Source of the DNA: a virus
DNA: 21,836 bases
IMG/VR virus record: IMGVR_UViG_3300021090_000117
Span: 1 to 21,836 of that record
Strand: one strand, 5' to 3'
In this document: positions 6,046 through 13,709 of the stretch, one piece after another
Layout: each line of letters starts with the position of its first letter
Numbering within the stretch: position 1 is the stretch's first letter
The notes under the pieces: model-generated
Databases searched by the model: none
What the model was told of the DNA's origin: nothing
The model's input: the letters and a program-made list of their open reading frames with translations, nothing else
Program-made: the position numbers and the translations under genes

Positions 6046-9000
6046 TGAGCAACTGGTACACCTACGAGCCAGCGGTCAGCTACCGGCGGCGCCAGGCGCG
6101 CCAGTGGACGGCGCAAGCGCGCAAGCACGCCTTCCAGACGCTTGCCCGCGACCAGCTCGCCGCAAGCGGGCAGGACCCCGACCTGCTCCGGACGAGTCCG
6201 ACCATGCTCGACCGGCCGGGGATCACGGGGCGCGACGTGGACGCGATCATGCGCCCGCGGCCCGAAGAGGAGGGCGGCGGCCCGCTCGGCGTCCTGGGCC
6301 GTGCCCTTGACGACGCCACGAGCACAGTGTTCGGCGGCAAGGTGCGGCAGCCCTGGGACGTCCTGAGGCCGATCAAGCGCATCATGGACGCGGAGAACCG
6401 CTACATCGCGAAGCCCGTCGCCAGTGGCCTCTACGAAGGTGTCACCGGCAGCGATTACGAGGACGCGCCGGGGCTCGTGAAGTTCGGCCTCGAGGCGCTC
6501 GCCTCGCCGAGCACGTACATCGGGCCTGGGACCGTGACGAAGCTGGTGAAGGGCGCCGGCGCCGGCAAGGCGGCGATCAAGCTCAGCGGCCTGGCCCAGG
6601 AGACGGATAGCGCGCTCCTCAGCGGCGCTTCACGCGTCGCCTCGAAGCTGACCGGCACGCCCGCGGCTATCGGCGGCGGCGCGTCAGGCTCTCGCCTCAC
6701 CCAGGTGCCGGACGCCGCGCTGCGCAAGCTCGTCGGCGGGCAGCTCCCGGCTTTCCCGATGCTCACCGCGCAGGACAAGGCGCTGAACGCCCTCAAGCGA
6801 ACGGTTGGCATCGGCGTCGAGGAAGAGGCGACCGCCACGACGATCATGCGGCACCGCGGCGACCTGAGGCTCACGGCCGAAGGACTCGCCAACCGGCTCG
6901 GCGCGGTCGCCGGCCGCAGGACTCGCCAGGCGTTCAAGGTCGACGAGAAGGGCCGGATCGCGTCGATACCCGGCGCGCCCACGATCCAGGACCTTGCCGC
7001 CAAGCTGCCGGAGTTCGACCAGTACCTCGACGACGGACAACGCAAGGTGCTCGGCGAGCTGCGCGACGAGATGGACTTCTATCACGGCGCCCTCACCGAG
7101 CAGGGCATCGAGATCGGCTCGCGCGCCGACGTCGTCGAGGGCGGCTTCTACCTACCGCGCGGCAACGCGCTCGAGGAAGGCGCCGACGCACCGCTCAAGG
7201 TCTACGCCGGCGGCGGCCGCGCGGGCACGCGCAAGGGCTTCGAGAAGAGCGCCGTGTTCGAGTCCATGACCCAGGGCATCGAAGCGGGCTTCGAGTACGC
7301 GCCCTTCGACGACGCCATCAAGAGCTATGCGCGCGACGCCGCGAACCGCTCGATCGACGCCTACTCCTCCAATGTGTTCAAGAACGCGGCGGACGAGGCG
7401 GGAGAATTGCTCGGCGAGAGTCCGGCGGCGCGGCTCGAGCGCATCGCGCCCGGCATGAGGGATCGCGTCGAGGACCTGCGCACCAAGATCAGCGGGCGCC
7501 TCAAGACCCTGGTCCGGCAGGAGACGCGCGGAGTGTCCGAAAACTACTCGGCGGCGCGTATGAAGCGCCTGCTGGACGACACCGAGACGCGCATCGCCAA
7601 GGCCGACGCGAAGGCGAACGAGTTGGGAGGAGCCGTAGATATCCTCGGGCCGGAGCGGACTCGTCTCTCGCAGCGCATCGCACGACTCGAAGGCGCAGCG
7701 AGCGAAGCACAAGCCGTCAGGGCCCGGGCAGAGCGCCGACTGCGCGGGGCCGAGAACCGAGCCGCGTCCGCTGAGGGGCGAGCCAACCTTCCGCGCCCTG
7801 GCTCTGGGGCCATGAAGCGCAATGAGGGCTTCATGCAGGCGCGTCAATCGGAGGCCGACCTGGCCGCCGCTGAGGCGAACCGGGCTACTGAGGCCGAGGC
7901 CGCCGCGCAGCAGGCCGTTGAGGAGGCGAAGGCAGAGCTTGGAGGCTTGCCGGGAGCCACCCCAGGCGTCGAGAAGGCCCTCACGCGCGCCGAGGCGGAG
8001 CTGCTGACGCTGGACCGCGAGGCTAACCGCATCGCCGGCGTGGCCCAGAGCGCGGCCGAACGCGGCATGAAGACCGAAGAGCGCTACCTGCGGTCGCTCG
8101 AGGGCGTCGAGGGCCTGCGCGAGGAGCTGTTCGGCATCCGCGGCGAGTGGCAGCGCGCCCTCGACCGCTCCCGTCAGACGCCACGAAACCAGGGCCAGAT
8201 CGGCATCGCGCAGCTTCAGGGCACGACGTTCCCCGACGCCGTCGCGAACGCGGCCAACGCCTATCTGCGCAGCGAGCAGAAGGGCAGTAGCGCCCTGGGC
8301 GCCCTGAACAACATCATGCGAGGCCTCCGCGCCACCGGCGACGTGAGCTTCCTCGGCATTCAGGGACTCCTCGGCCTCGCGCACGAGCCCGGCAGCTACG
8401 GGCGCGCGTGGAAGGCCGCGATGCAGGGCATCGGCGACCCCGACGCGCTGGCGAAGTTCATCGACGACTTCGACGCGAAGGCCCTGGCCGCGAGCCTGCC
8501 GGGCAGCAAGGAATGGATCAAGGCGGGGCTACGGCTCGGCGGCGCCGACACCGAGTTCGCGCTCAGAGCTAAGGGCCTGCTTCGCTCCGGCGACAAGATC
8601 GAGAAGCTACCGATCATCCGGCAGTCCAACCGCGCGTTTGGCTACTTCGGCGACGCGTTGCGTCTCGACGCCGCCGGCGCGATGCGGCTCGCCAACCCAA
8701 ACGCGAGCCTCGGCGAGCTCGCGCAGGCGGCAAACCTCATGACCGGCTGGACGAAGGGACGTTTCCTCGGCGACGCCGGCGAGTGGGTGCAGTTCGCGCC
8801 GCGGTTCTTCCAGTCGCAGCTTGAGCTCGTCGCCCGGGCCCTGACCGACAAGAGCGCCACGGGCGAGCAGGCGCGGCGCATGCTCGTGAAGCTCATCGGC
8901 ATAGGTGGCTCGCTGACCGTGGCCGCAAACGAGGCCATGGGCGGATCCACGGACTTCAACCCGGCGAGTCCCAACTTCATGCGCGTGCGCGTCGCGGGCC

Positions 9001-9794
9001 AGGACGTGAGCCTCTTCGGGCCGTGGGACTCGCTCGTCAAGGCGATCGTGAACGCCGGCAAGGGCGACTTCGAGTACCTGGCGCGGACGAAGGCGTCGCC
9101 GCTGGTCGCGACCACCTGGGACGCGATCACGGGCAGGACTTTCACCGGCGACCCCGTGCTGAGTCCGCTGAAGCCGGGCGAGGCCGACCCTGAGAAGGTA
9201 GTCAACTTCCTCAAGAGCTTTCTGCCGTTCACCGCGCAGGACACGATCCGCGAGGGCATCGGCGCCGGCACCGCGATCGGCCTGACCGGCGTGAAGTCGG
9301 CGCCGCTGTCGAAGGCCGACCTGGTCGACGAGGTCGCGCGAGACGCCTTCGGCGAGTCGTGGGAGGACTTGAGCGCGCAAGAGGTGCTCGCCCTCGCAGA
9401 GCGCTTCCCAGAGCGCATCGACGCAAAGACGGCGCGCGCGGCCGCCAGCGTGAAGAAGAGCCTCGCGCCCTACTACGCGATCGAGGACGACGTCTGGGAC
9501 CGGATTAACGACCGATCGGAGTTCGCGCAGTACAAGACGCTCGACGACTTCGTCGAAGCCAAGGCCGAGTCGCTGCGCCAGGCCGGCGTGCCGGAGCGAG
9601 AGATCTCGAGCCGCCTTGAGGCGCTGCCCGTGGTCGGGACGCTCAACAGCGCCGTGCGTAAGCTCCGGCAGCGCTACCGGCTGGCGCACCCCGAGGTCGA
9701 CGATATTCTCGTGTCCTGGTACAACGCGACGCCCATCAGGCAGCAGATGGGGGCCGGGCGCAGGACAGCGGCCGCGCGACCAGCAGAAGGGTAA
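6045..9794 (+). CDS. Giant putative internal virion / ejection protein (1249 residues)
   Basis: This is the second largest gene in the window. The N-terminal part (about 1-200) contains amphipathic and hydrophobic stretches. Residues about 500-705 are a long Ala/Glu/Arg-rich coiled coil. Residues about 900-1050, with WVQFAPRFFQSQLELVARAL and a following hydrophobic helix, resemble a region I recognise from very large phage proteins, often called polyvalent or internal structural proteins. It lacks visible catalytic motifs. Size, coiled coil and position next to a virion transglycosylase suggest a protein packaged in the head and ejected with DNA. The start overlaps the preceding gene by one base and has no strong ribosome-binding site. 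The C terminus may be frameshifted: a downstream +1 frame continues plausibly to 9873. Confidence 0.7.
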   Translation: MSNWYTYEPAVSYRRRQARQWTAQARKHAFQTLARDQLAASGQDPDLLRTSPTMLDRPGITGRDVDAIMRPRPEEEGGGPLGVLGRALDDATSTVFGGKVRQPWDVLRPIKRIMDAENRYIAKPVASGLYEGVTGSDYEDAPGLVKFGLEALASPSTYIGPGTVTKLVKGAGAGKAAIKLSGLAQETDSALLSGASRVASKLTGTPAAIGGGASGSRLTQVPDAALRKLVGGQLPAFPMLTAQDKALNALKRTVGIGVEEEATATTIMRHRGDLRLTAEGLANRLGAVAGRRTRQAFKVDEKGRIASIPGAPTIQDLAAKLPEFDQYLDDGQRKVLGELRDEMDFYHGALTEQGIEIGSRADVVEGGFYLPRGNALEEGADAPLKVYAGGGRAGTRKGFEKSAVFESMTQGIEAGFEYAPFDDAIKSYARDAANRSIDAYSSNVFKNAADEAGELLGESPAARLERIAPGMRDRVEDLRTKISGRLKTLVRQETRGVSENYSAARMKRLLDDTETRIAKADAKANELGGAVDILGPERTRLSQRIARLEGAASEAQAVRARAERRLRGAENRAASAEGRANLPRPGSGAMKRNEGFMQARQSEADLAAAEANRATEAEAAAQQAVEEAKAELGGLPGATPGVEKALTRAEAELLTLDREANRIAGVAQSAAERGMKTEERYLRSLEGVEGLREELFGIRGEWQRALDRSRQTPRNQGQIGIAQLQGTTFPDAVANAANAYLRSEQKGSSALGALNNIMRGLRATGDVSFLGIQGLLGLAHEPGSYGRAWKAAMQGIGDPDALAKFIDDFDAKALAASLPGSKEWIKAGLRLGGADTEFALRAKGLLRSGDKIEKLPIIRQSNRAFGYFGDALRLDAAGAMRLANPNASLGELAQAANLMTGWTKGRFLGDAGEWVQFAPRFFQSQLELVARALTDKSATGEQARRMLVKLIGIGGSLTVAANEAMGGSTDFNPASPNFMRVRVAGQDVSLFGPWDSLVKAIVNAGKGDFEYLARTKASPLVATTWDAITGRTFTGDPVLSPLKPGEADPEKVVNFLKSFLPFTAQDTIREGIGAGTAIGLTGVKSAPLSKADLVDEVARDAFGESWEDLSAQEVLALAERFPERIDAKTARAAASVKKSLAPYYAIEDDVWDRINDRSEFAQYKTLDDFVEAKAESLRQAGVPEREISSRLEALPVVGTLNSAVRKLRQRYRLAHPEVDDILVSWYNATPIRQQMGAGRRTAAARPAEG

Positions 9795-9873
9795 CCGGCA
9801 CTCCGCGATCGGGATGCTCCGTGTGTTCCTGCAGCGCCTCGAAGCGCAAATGCTGCGCGAAGTCGAGGACTAA
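9748..9873 (+). other. Probable original C-terminal coding tail in +1 frame after a frameshift
   Basis: The giant gene stops at 9794, but the +1 frame through 9748-9873 encodes a natural-looking, charged helical tail (containing RPRDQQKGNRHSAIGML, ending LRREVED-like as MLREVED). Frame 0 here gives a low-complexity Arg/Ala tail instead. Removing one G from the run of five at 9749-9753 would join the frames and give a protein of about 1274 residues. It could be a sequencing error, a mutation, or programmed slippage. Confidence 0.4.
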
Positions 9874-9979
9874 TTTCCCTTCAGGGTGACATTACCCCTT
9901 GTTTCTTAGCAGACCGCCTCCCGTAGCGTGATCGCCGTAGCGTCCGGCTCTCCATGAGGGGGCCGGCTACGGAGGGACG
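9874..9979 (+). promoter_or_regulatory. Intergenic leader with direct repeat and stem-loop before the scaffold gene
   Basis: This is the non-coding part of the largest gap in the window. A weak hairpin GGGT (9884-9887) / ACCC (9894-9897) is followed by a T-rich stretch, which could be a poor intrinsic terminator for the ejection module. A 9-bp direct repeat CCGTAGCGT occurs at 9921-9929 and 9935-9943. A strong stem-loop spans 9936-9971: 6 bp (9936-9941 with 9966-9971), a 3-base bulge, then 8 bp including two G-T pairs, and a 5-base loop. Its last base is the first G of the GGAGGG ribosome-binding site. A promoter is plausible in this gap, but I see no convincing -35/-10 pair. Confidence 0.5.
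9884..9907 (+). terminator. Weak candidate intrinsic terminator after the ejection module
   Basis: GGGT at 9884-9887 can pair with ACCC at 9894-9897 and is followed by a T-rich run (ttgtttctt). The stem is only 4 bp, extendable by a G-T pair, so stability is low. Position in the only substantial gap, before the capsid module, is appropriate. Confidence 0.25.
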
Positions 9980-10816
9980 ATGCCACCGGAAGGCGACAAG
10001 GCCGACGTTTCGCTGTCTCAGCAGTTCGCGACGGCGTTCTCCGAAGAGGACGGGGGCGCGGCGCCCAAGGGCGACCCGCTGCCTCCAGACCCCAAGCCGG
10101 GGGACGAGGGCGACAAGGGCGGAGACGGCGACAAGGACGACGACCCGCTCAAGGGCGTGACGCTCGCGCAGCTTCAGCAGCACCCGGAACTCGGGAAGCA
10201 GCTCAATAGCTGGGCGGACTCGATCGCAAACAAGCGGATCGCGGCGGAAGTCGAAACAGCGCAGGCCCGTGGCAAGTCCGAGGGACGCCAGGAGGTAACG
10301 GCGGAGAGCCGCGACAGGTTCTTCGCGGACCTGTCGAAGGACCGTGAAGAGCTCGCGAAAGAGCTCGCCGCCGACGATGACCTCGCGGTCGAGTACGCCG
10401 ACTGGCAGAAGGCGCGGCGGAGCGCCGCGGGGGATACGGAGGCCGTGAGCCGCGCCGCTCAGGTGTATGCCTTGAGCACGCAGATCACGACGATCTCGCA
10501 GTCTCTCGCCGACGCGAAGCTGCCGCCCGAAGTGCTGGCCGACCCGAAGCTGAAGCCGGAAACCTACATCGCCCAGGGCGCGACCGGCGTCGTGGCATGG
10601 GGCAAGGCAGCGACGGAGGCCATTACCGCCCACAAGGCACAGGAGGGCCGCACGGCCCTCACAGACGAAGCGCGAGAAGCGCTCCGGCAGGAGATACAGG
10701 CCGAACTCGACGCCAAGAAGCCCGGTGGGCTCGGTGCGTCGGGGCGGCGTGACGGCGCCCGGCCGGACCTCATCAAGACACCTGCACGCCTGCTGGCGCG
10801 TGACGCCTGGGCGTAA
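9980..10816 (+). CDS. Capsid scaffolding / assembly protein
   Basis: The 278-residue product directly precedes the major capsid gene, the usual place for a scaffold. It shows typical scaffold composition: a disordered acidic N terminus rich in Asp, Gly, Lys and Pro (residues about 20-55), then predominantly charged helices through residue 240 (for example RDRFFADLSKDREELAKEL), and a basic C-terminal tail ending TPARLLARDAWA. Scaffolds template procapsid assembly and leave before or during DNA packaging, and the basic tail commonly contacts capsid subunits. No protease triad is seen. ATG 9980 follows GGAGGG with only 3 bases of spacing, and the ribosome-binding site touches a strong upstream stem-loop. 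Confidence 0.8.
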   Translation: MPPEGDKADVSLSQQFATAFSEEDGGAAPKGDPLPPDPKPGDEGDKGGDGDKDDDPLKGVTLAQLQQHPELGKQLNSWADSIANKRIAAEVETAQARGKSEGRQEVTAESRDRFFADLSKDREELAKELAADDDLAVEYADWQKARRSAAGDTEAVSRAAQVYALSTQITTISQSLADAKLPPEVLADPKLKPETYIAQGATGVVAWGKAATEAITAHKAQEGRTALTDEAREALRQEIQAELDAKKPGGLGASGRRDGARPDLIKTPARLLARDAWA

Positions 10817-10831
10817 GCGGAGGATACGATC

Positions 10832-11752
10832 TTGTCTGATATCACGATGCTCGAGTTCGCGGACTACGCCGAAGTCGACCGAAAGACCGGCGCAGTCGTT
10901 AAGCAGATCGTCGAAGAGTCTCCGATCATGGAGTACGTGCCCGTCCACCTGATTCAGGGCGCGGGGTACAAGTATCCGCGGGAGGAGAGTCTCGGCGGCA
11001 TCGACTGGCGCGCCGTGGGTGGAAGCTACGTCGCCAGCGCCGGCATGATCCGGTGGGACATGGAGACGTTGGCCGAGGCCGGCGGCGAGGTGTTCGTCGA
11101 CGACCAGGAGATCGAGAGCTCCAACCTCATCGCGATCAAGCCCCAAAAGTTCATGATGAAGGCCCGCTCGATGGGGCTGTTCATCAGCCAGAACTTCTTT
11201 GAGGGCGACAAGAGCGTCGACCCGGACGGCCTTGACGGGATGCGGCGGCGCCTGATGGGCTCACAGCTCATCAACGCCGGCACGGGCGGCGCCACGCTCG
11301 GCCTGACGATGATCCGCAACCTGATCGATTCGGTAAGGGGCTCGCCGGACGCCCTGTTCATGAACAAGACGATGCGCAACAAGATCACCGCCCTCGTCGA
11401 CGCGCAGACGGGCACCGCGCGCATCGTGTACGACCGCGACAACTTCGGCAGCGTGCAGCGCTCGTTCGACGGGATCCCGATCCGCGTCATCGAGCGCCAG
11501 GACGACGCCTCGACCTTCCTCGAGTTCAACGAGGACGACGGGTCGGGCAACCCCGACACGTGCTCGATCTACGCCGTGAAGTTCGGCATGGAGGACGTGC
11601 ACCTGATCGCCCACGGCGGCGTCCCCTCGGTCAAGGACTTCGGCGAGATCGAGGACCGCCCCGGCCACCTGGGCCGCATCCGCTGGATGTGGGGCATCGC
11701 CGTCGAGCACCCGCGGTCGGCCGCGCGGCTGAACCACATCAACAACGCCTGA
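10832..11752 (+). CDS. Major capsid protein (HK97 fold)
   Basis: The 306-residue product matches a family of phage major capsid proteins. The N-terminal arm contains EESPIMEYVP and YKYPREESLGG (residues about 28-55). It is followed by an extended strand region, the segment KARSMGLFISQNFFEGD (about 110-126), a helix region LDGMRRRLMGSQLINAG, and a C-terminal domain with ALFMNKTMRNKI and a closing RIRWMWGIAVEHPRSAARL. It forms the icosahedral shell. The likely start is TTG 10832, with GGAGG 8 bases upstream; ATG 10847 would remove five residues and has poor spacing. It follows the scaffold by 15 bases. No N-terminal delta domain is apparent, consistent with a separate scaffold. Confidence 0.88.
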   Translation: MSDITMLEFADYAEVDRKTGAVVKQIVEESPIMEYVPVHLIQGAGYKYPREESLGGIDWRAVGGSYVASAGMIRWDMETLAEAGGEVFVDDQEIESSNLIAIKPQKFMMKARSMGLFISQNFFEGDKSVDPDGLDGMRRRLMGSQLINAGTGGATLGLTMIRNLIDSVRGSPDALFMNKTMRNKITALVDAQTGTARIVYDRDNFGSVQRSFDGIPIRVIERQDDASTFLEFNEDDGSGNPDTCSIYAVKFGMEDVHLIAHGGVPSVKDFGEIEDRPGHLGRIRWMWGIAVEHPRSAARLNHINNA

Positions 11753-11778
11753 GCGCGCGTAGAGGAGACGACCAGCAC

Positions 11779-12051
11779 ATGAACGCAGCACTGCTTCCGC
11801 CAGACACCATCGTCCGCAACGGTAAGGTCTTTCGAAAGCTCACCGTTGAGGTCGATGGCAAGCCGCGGACTATTCGCCGGCTTGTCTCCATGACCCGCGA
11901 GGAGGCCAAGAAAACCGGCTCCGACTACTACGACCACACCTACGGGTGGATCCGTGGTGGCGTGAAGATGGAAAAGGAACACCCCCTGGTGGAGGCGGAA
12001 ACCCTGCGGCAGGCCGGCCTTCTGGACGACGAGGACGACGAGGACGACTAG
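11779..12051 (+). CDS. Small protein with acidic C terminus, capsid-module neighbour
   Basis: The 90-residue product is not recognised. It begins at ATG 11779 with GAGGAG about 11 bases upstream; reading frame upstream of this overlaps the capsid gene and is not used. The N-terminal half has beta character (IVRNGKVFRKLTVEVDGK), the centre is aromatic (SDYYDHTYGWIRGG), and the C terminus is a run of Asp and Glu. Genes at this place often encode capsid-completion or minor head proteins, but the sequence does not establish that. Confidence 0.65.
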   Translation: MNAALLPPDTIVRNGKVFRKLTVEVDGKPRTIRRLVSMTREEAKKTGSDYYDHTYGWIRGGVKMEKEHPLVEAETLRQAGLLDDEDDEDD

Positions 12052-12083
12052 GCCGCCCCGGCCAGCCGTCAGGAGGTTGAACT

Positions 12084-12542
12084 ATGTACGACGCCAATCT
12101 GGTCCTTGACGCGGGCCAGACCGTAACCAACGAAGCGCAGACCACCCCGATCAACGTCGAGGGTGGCATCCTGGCCTGGCTGCACGTGCTACTCGGCACG
12201 CTCGCGGCCGACGGGGACGCGCTGAACATCCGCCTGCAGCACAAGCGCGACGGCACCAACTGGCGCACCTGCCCCGGCGGGCGCCTCGAACAGGTGCTCG
12301 GCACCGCCGACAACAAGCACCTCAAGGCGCCGGTGTTCATCCCGAAGCACGACACGAAGGGCGAGCTAACGCCCGTGCGGCTCGATTACGAGCTGTCCGA
12401 GAACGCCACCGAATCTTTCGCGATCGCGAAGGCATGGCTCGAGCCGGTCCTCGGCGCCAGCCTTGCCGACGCCGCAGTGGAGGCCGCTCAGAGCGAGGGC
12501 CTGTACTTCGACCAGGCGAAGGCCACGGTCGCGCTGCTGTAA
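12084..12542 (+). CDS. Putative minor head protein, beta-rich
   Basis: The 152-residue product has an AGGAGG ribosome-binding site just before ATG 12084. Residues 1-125 look like a beta-sandwich: hydrophobic strands alternate with short turns, including WLHVLLGTL, LNIRLQHKRDGTNW and VRLDYEL. The last 25 residues are a helical, Ala-rich tail. The pattern of a strand with GTNW resembles small structural proteins found after capsid genes in many phages. It could be a capsid decoration or completion protein. No enzymatic motif is visible. The gene is the last before a strong stem-loop, so it probably ends the capsid transcription unit. Confidence 0.65.
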   Translation: MYDANLVLDAGQTVTNEAQTTPINVEGGILAWLHVLLGTLAADGDALNIRLQHKRDGTNWRTCPGGRLEQVLGTADNKHLKAPVFIPKHDTKGELTPVRLDYELSENATESFAIAKAWLEPVLGASLADAAVEAAQSEGLYFDQAKATVALL

Positions 12543-12554
12543 TAGCCGGCCCAC

Positions 12555-12595
12555 CGGGAGGGCGGTCGTGATGTTTCCCCGCCACCGCCCTCCCG
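12555..12595 (+). terminator. Strong stem-loop after capsid module
   Basis: A perfect 12-bp inverted repeat pairs 12555-12566 with 12584-12595 around a 17-base loop, in the 73-base gap after the capsid-module genes. There is no T-run on either side, so it is not a textbook intrinsic terminator. It could reduce readthrough, stabilise the capsid mRNA 3' end, or be a processing site. The stem is real; its role is inferred from position. Confidence 0.55.
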
Positions 12596-12615
12596 TCGCT
12601 GGATAGGAGCTTCCG

Positions 12616-13077
12616 ATGCCCTACGAATGGTTGCACGTCAAAGGAGCTGAGGCCGACCTGCCGCAAGGTGGCGCACCTCTGGGCGACCTAGTCGTCGCTG
12701 ACCGGCAGATCAAGCCCAGGCCTGGAGAGACGTTGATCATCAACAGCCTCGCCGGGGCCCTCGGCGCCGTAACGCAGATCACGAGCATCACCACGGGTGT
12801 CACGCTGGCCGCGCTTGCGGGTGAGATCACGACTTTCGCCCTTGCCCTCGCCGCCGCCGCCGAGGCTGAGTTCGTCGTCACGAACAGCAAGGTGGGCGCA
12901 TCGGACGTCGTGGTTCTCAACGTCGTATCCGGCCCCGCCGACAACGAGCACGTCGTGCCCCACGTCACGGCGATCGCGAACGGCAGCTTCAGCATCGCGA
13001 TTTCGAACCTGGGAGCGGCCCAGGCCGACGGCGCCATGGTAATCAGGTTCCTCGTACTCAAGGCTGGGGTGGGCTAA
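12616..13077 (+). CDS. Putative capsid decoration or surface protein with beta-sandwich domain
   Basis: The 153-residue product has a short N-terminal segment (1-45) and then a domain (about 50-150) that I recognise as recurrent in phage structural proteins: a threonine/alanine-rich strand region, FALALAAAAEAEFVVTNSKV, a second strand pair, and GSFSIAISNLGAAQADGAMV followed by a final hydrophobic strand. This domain is often found on head-decoration or fiber proteins. Here it is a free-standing protein next to the capsid module. A TAGGAG ribosome-binding site lies upstream of ATG 12616. It could sit on the capsid surface or on the tail; the sequence does not decide. Confidence 0.65.
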   Translation: MPYEWLHVKGAEADLPQGGAPLGDLVVADRQIKPRPGETLIINSLAGALGAVTQITSITTGVTLAALAGEITTFALALAAAAEAEFVVTNSKVGASDVVVLNVVSGPADNEHVVPHVTAIANGSFSIAISNLGAAQADGAMVIRFLVLKAGVG

Positions 13078-13079
13078 CC

Positions 13080-13709
13080 ATGACTAGCGACGAGCTGAAG
13101 CAAGCGCTGAGGGTCGCGGACACGTCGAACAACGAGGGCTACCGCCTAGGCGCCAAGATAGAGGCGATCGCGGCCTTCCTGCTCGGCATGGTCGGCATCG
13201 GCGAGGATGCGGCCATCGAGCCACCGGAGGGCGAGCCTGAGCCCATCAGCGACGAGGGCGCCCGCGATTACGTGCGCGGCATCGTCGACGAAGTGCTCGA
13301 CGCCCGGGCCTGGCGTCCGACCGCCGACATGCCGCCCTTAGAACAGCGCTTGGAGCGCATCGAGGCCAGCATCGTGCAGCTCGTCGAATGCATCGAGCAC
13401 TTGGAGGCGCAGCACGAGGTAGCCGACGGGCATACCAACGACGCCACGCCGGATATGCCGCCTCTGGCCCAGGACACCGGCCCTGAGGCCCCCACGAGCG
13501 ACGTAGACCCCACCGACGACGTGAGCGCGCCTCTGGCCCAGGGAGAGGATGCGACCGCGCCGGCCCAGGACGCCATCGACTACGAGGCCCTGACGAAGGG
13601 CGACCTGATCTCGCTTGCGGGCGAACGCGGACTGCACTTCCCGAGCGGATCCACAAAGGCGACGATCATCGAGGCGCTTAGCGCCGACGACGCGAAGCGA
13701 GGGGCGTAG
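13080..13709 (+). CDS. Acidic protein with C-terminal SAP-like motif
   Basis: The 209-residue product has a helical N-terminal half (residues 1-115, including a probable coiled coil around LEQRLERIEASIVQLVECI). A disordered Pro/Asp/Thr-rich linker follows, with repeats of a (D)MPPLxQ or APLAQ motif at about residues 83, 125 and 150. The C-terminal 40 residues, beginning YEALTKGDLISLAGERGL, match a SAP/HeH-like helix-extended-helix motif, a small fold often used to bind DNA or protein in phage structural modules. The start is two bases after the previous stop, with only a weak ribosome-binding site. A head-completion or DNA-contacting virion role is possible. Function is not established. Confidence 0.65.
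   Translation: MTSDELKQALRVADTSNNEGYRLGAKIEAIAAFLLGMVGIGEDAAIEPPEGEPEPISDEGARDYVRGIVDEVLDARAWRPTADMPPLEQRLERIEASIVQLVECIEHLEAQHEVADGHTNDATPDMPPLAQDTGPEAPTSDVDPTDDVSAPLAQGEDATAPAQDAIDYEALTKGDLISLAGERGLHFPSGSTKATIIEALSADDAKRGA

Noticed and set aside
7152-8384. Minus-strand open frame of 410 codons inside the giant gene
   Set aside because: Antisense frame of a coiled-coil coding region at high G+C; no independent evidence of coding.
9814-9873. Separate 19-codon micro-gene after the giant gene
   Set aside because: No ribosome-binding site; better explained as part of the frameshifted C-terminal tail of the giant gene.
9881-11146. Minus-strand open frame of 421 codons across the scaffold and capsid genes
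   Set aside because: It is antisense to two strongly supported genes, and its translation has shadow-frame composition with no recognisable domain.
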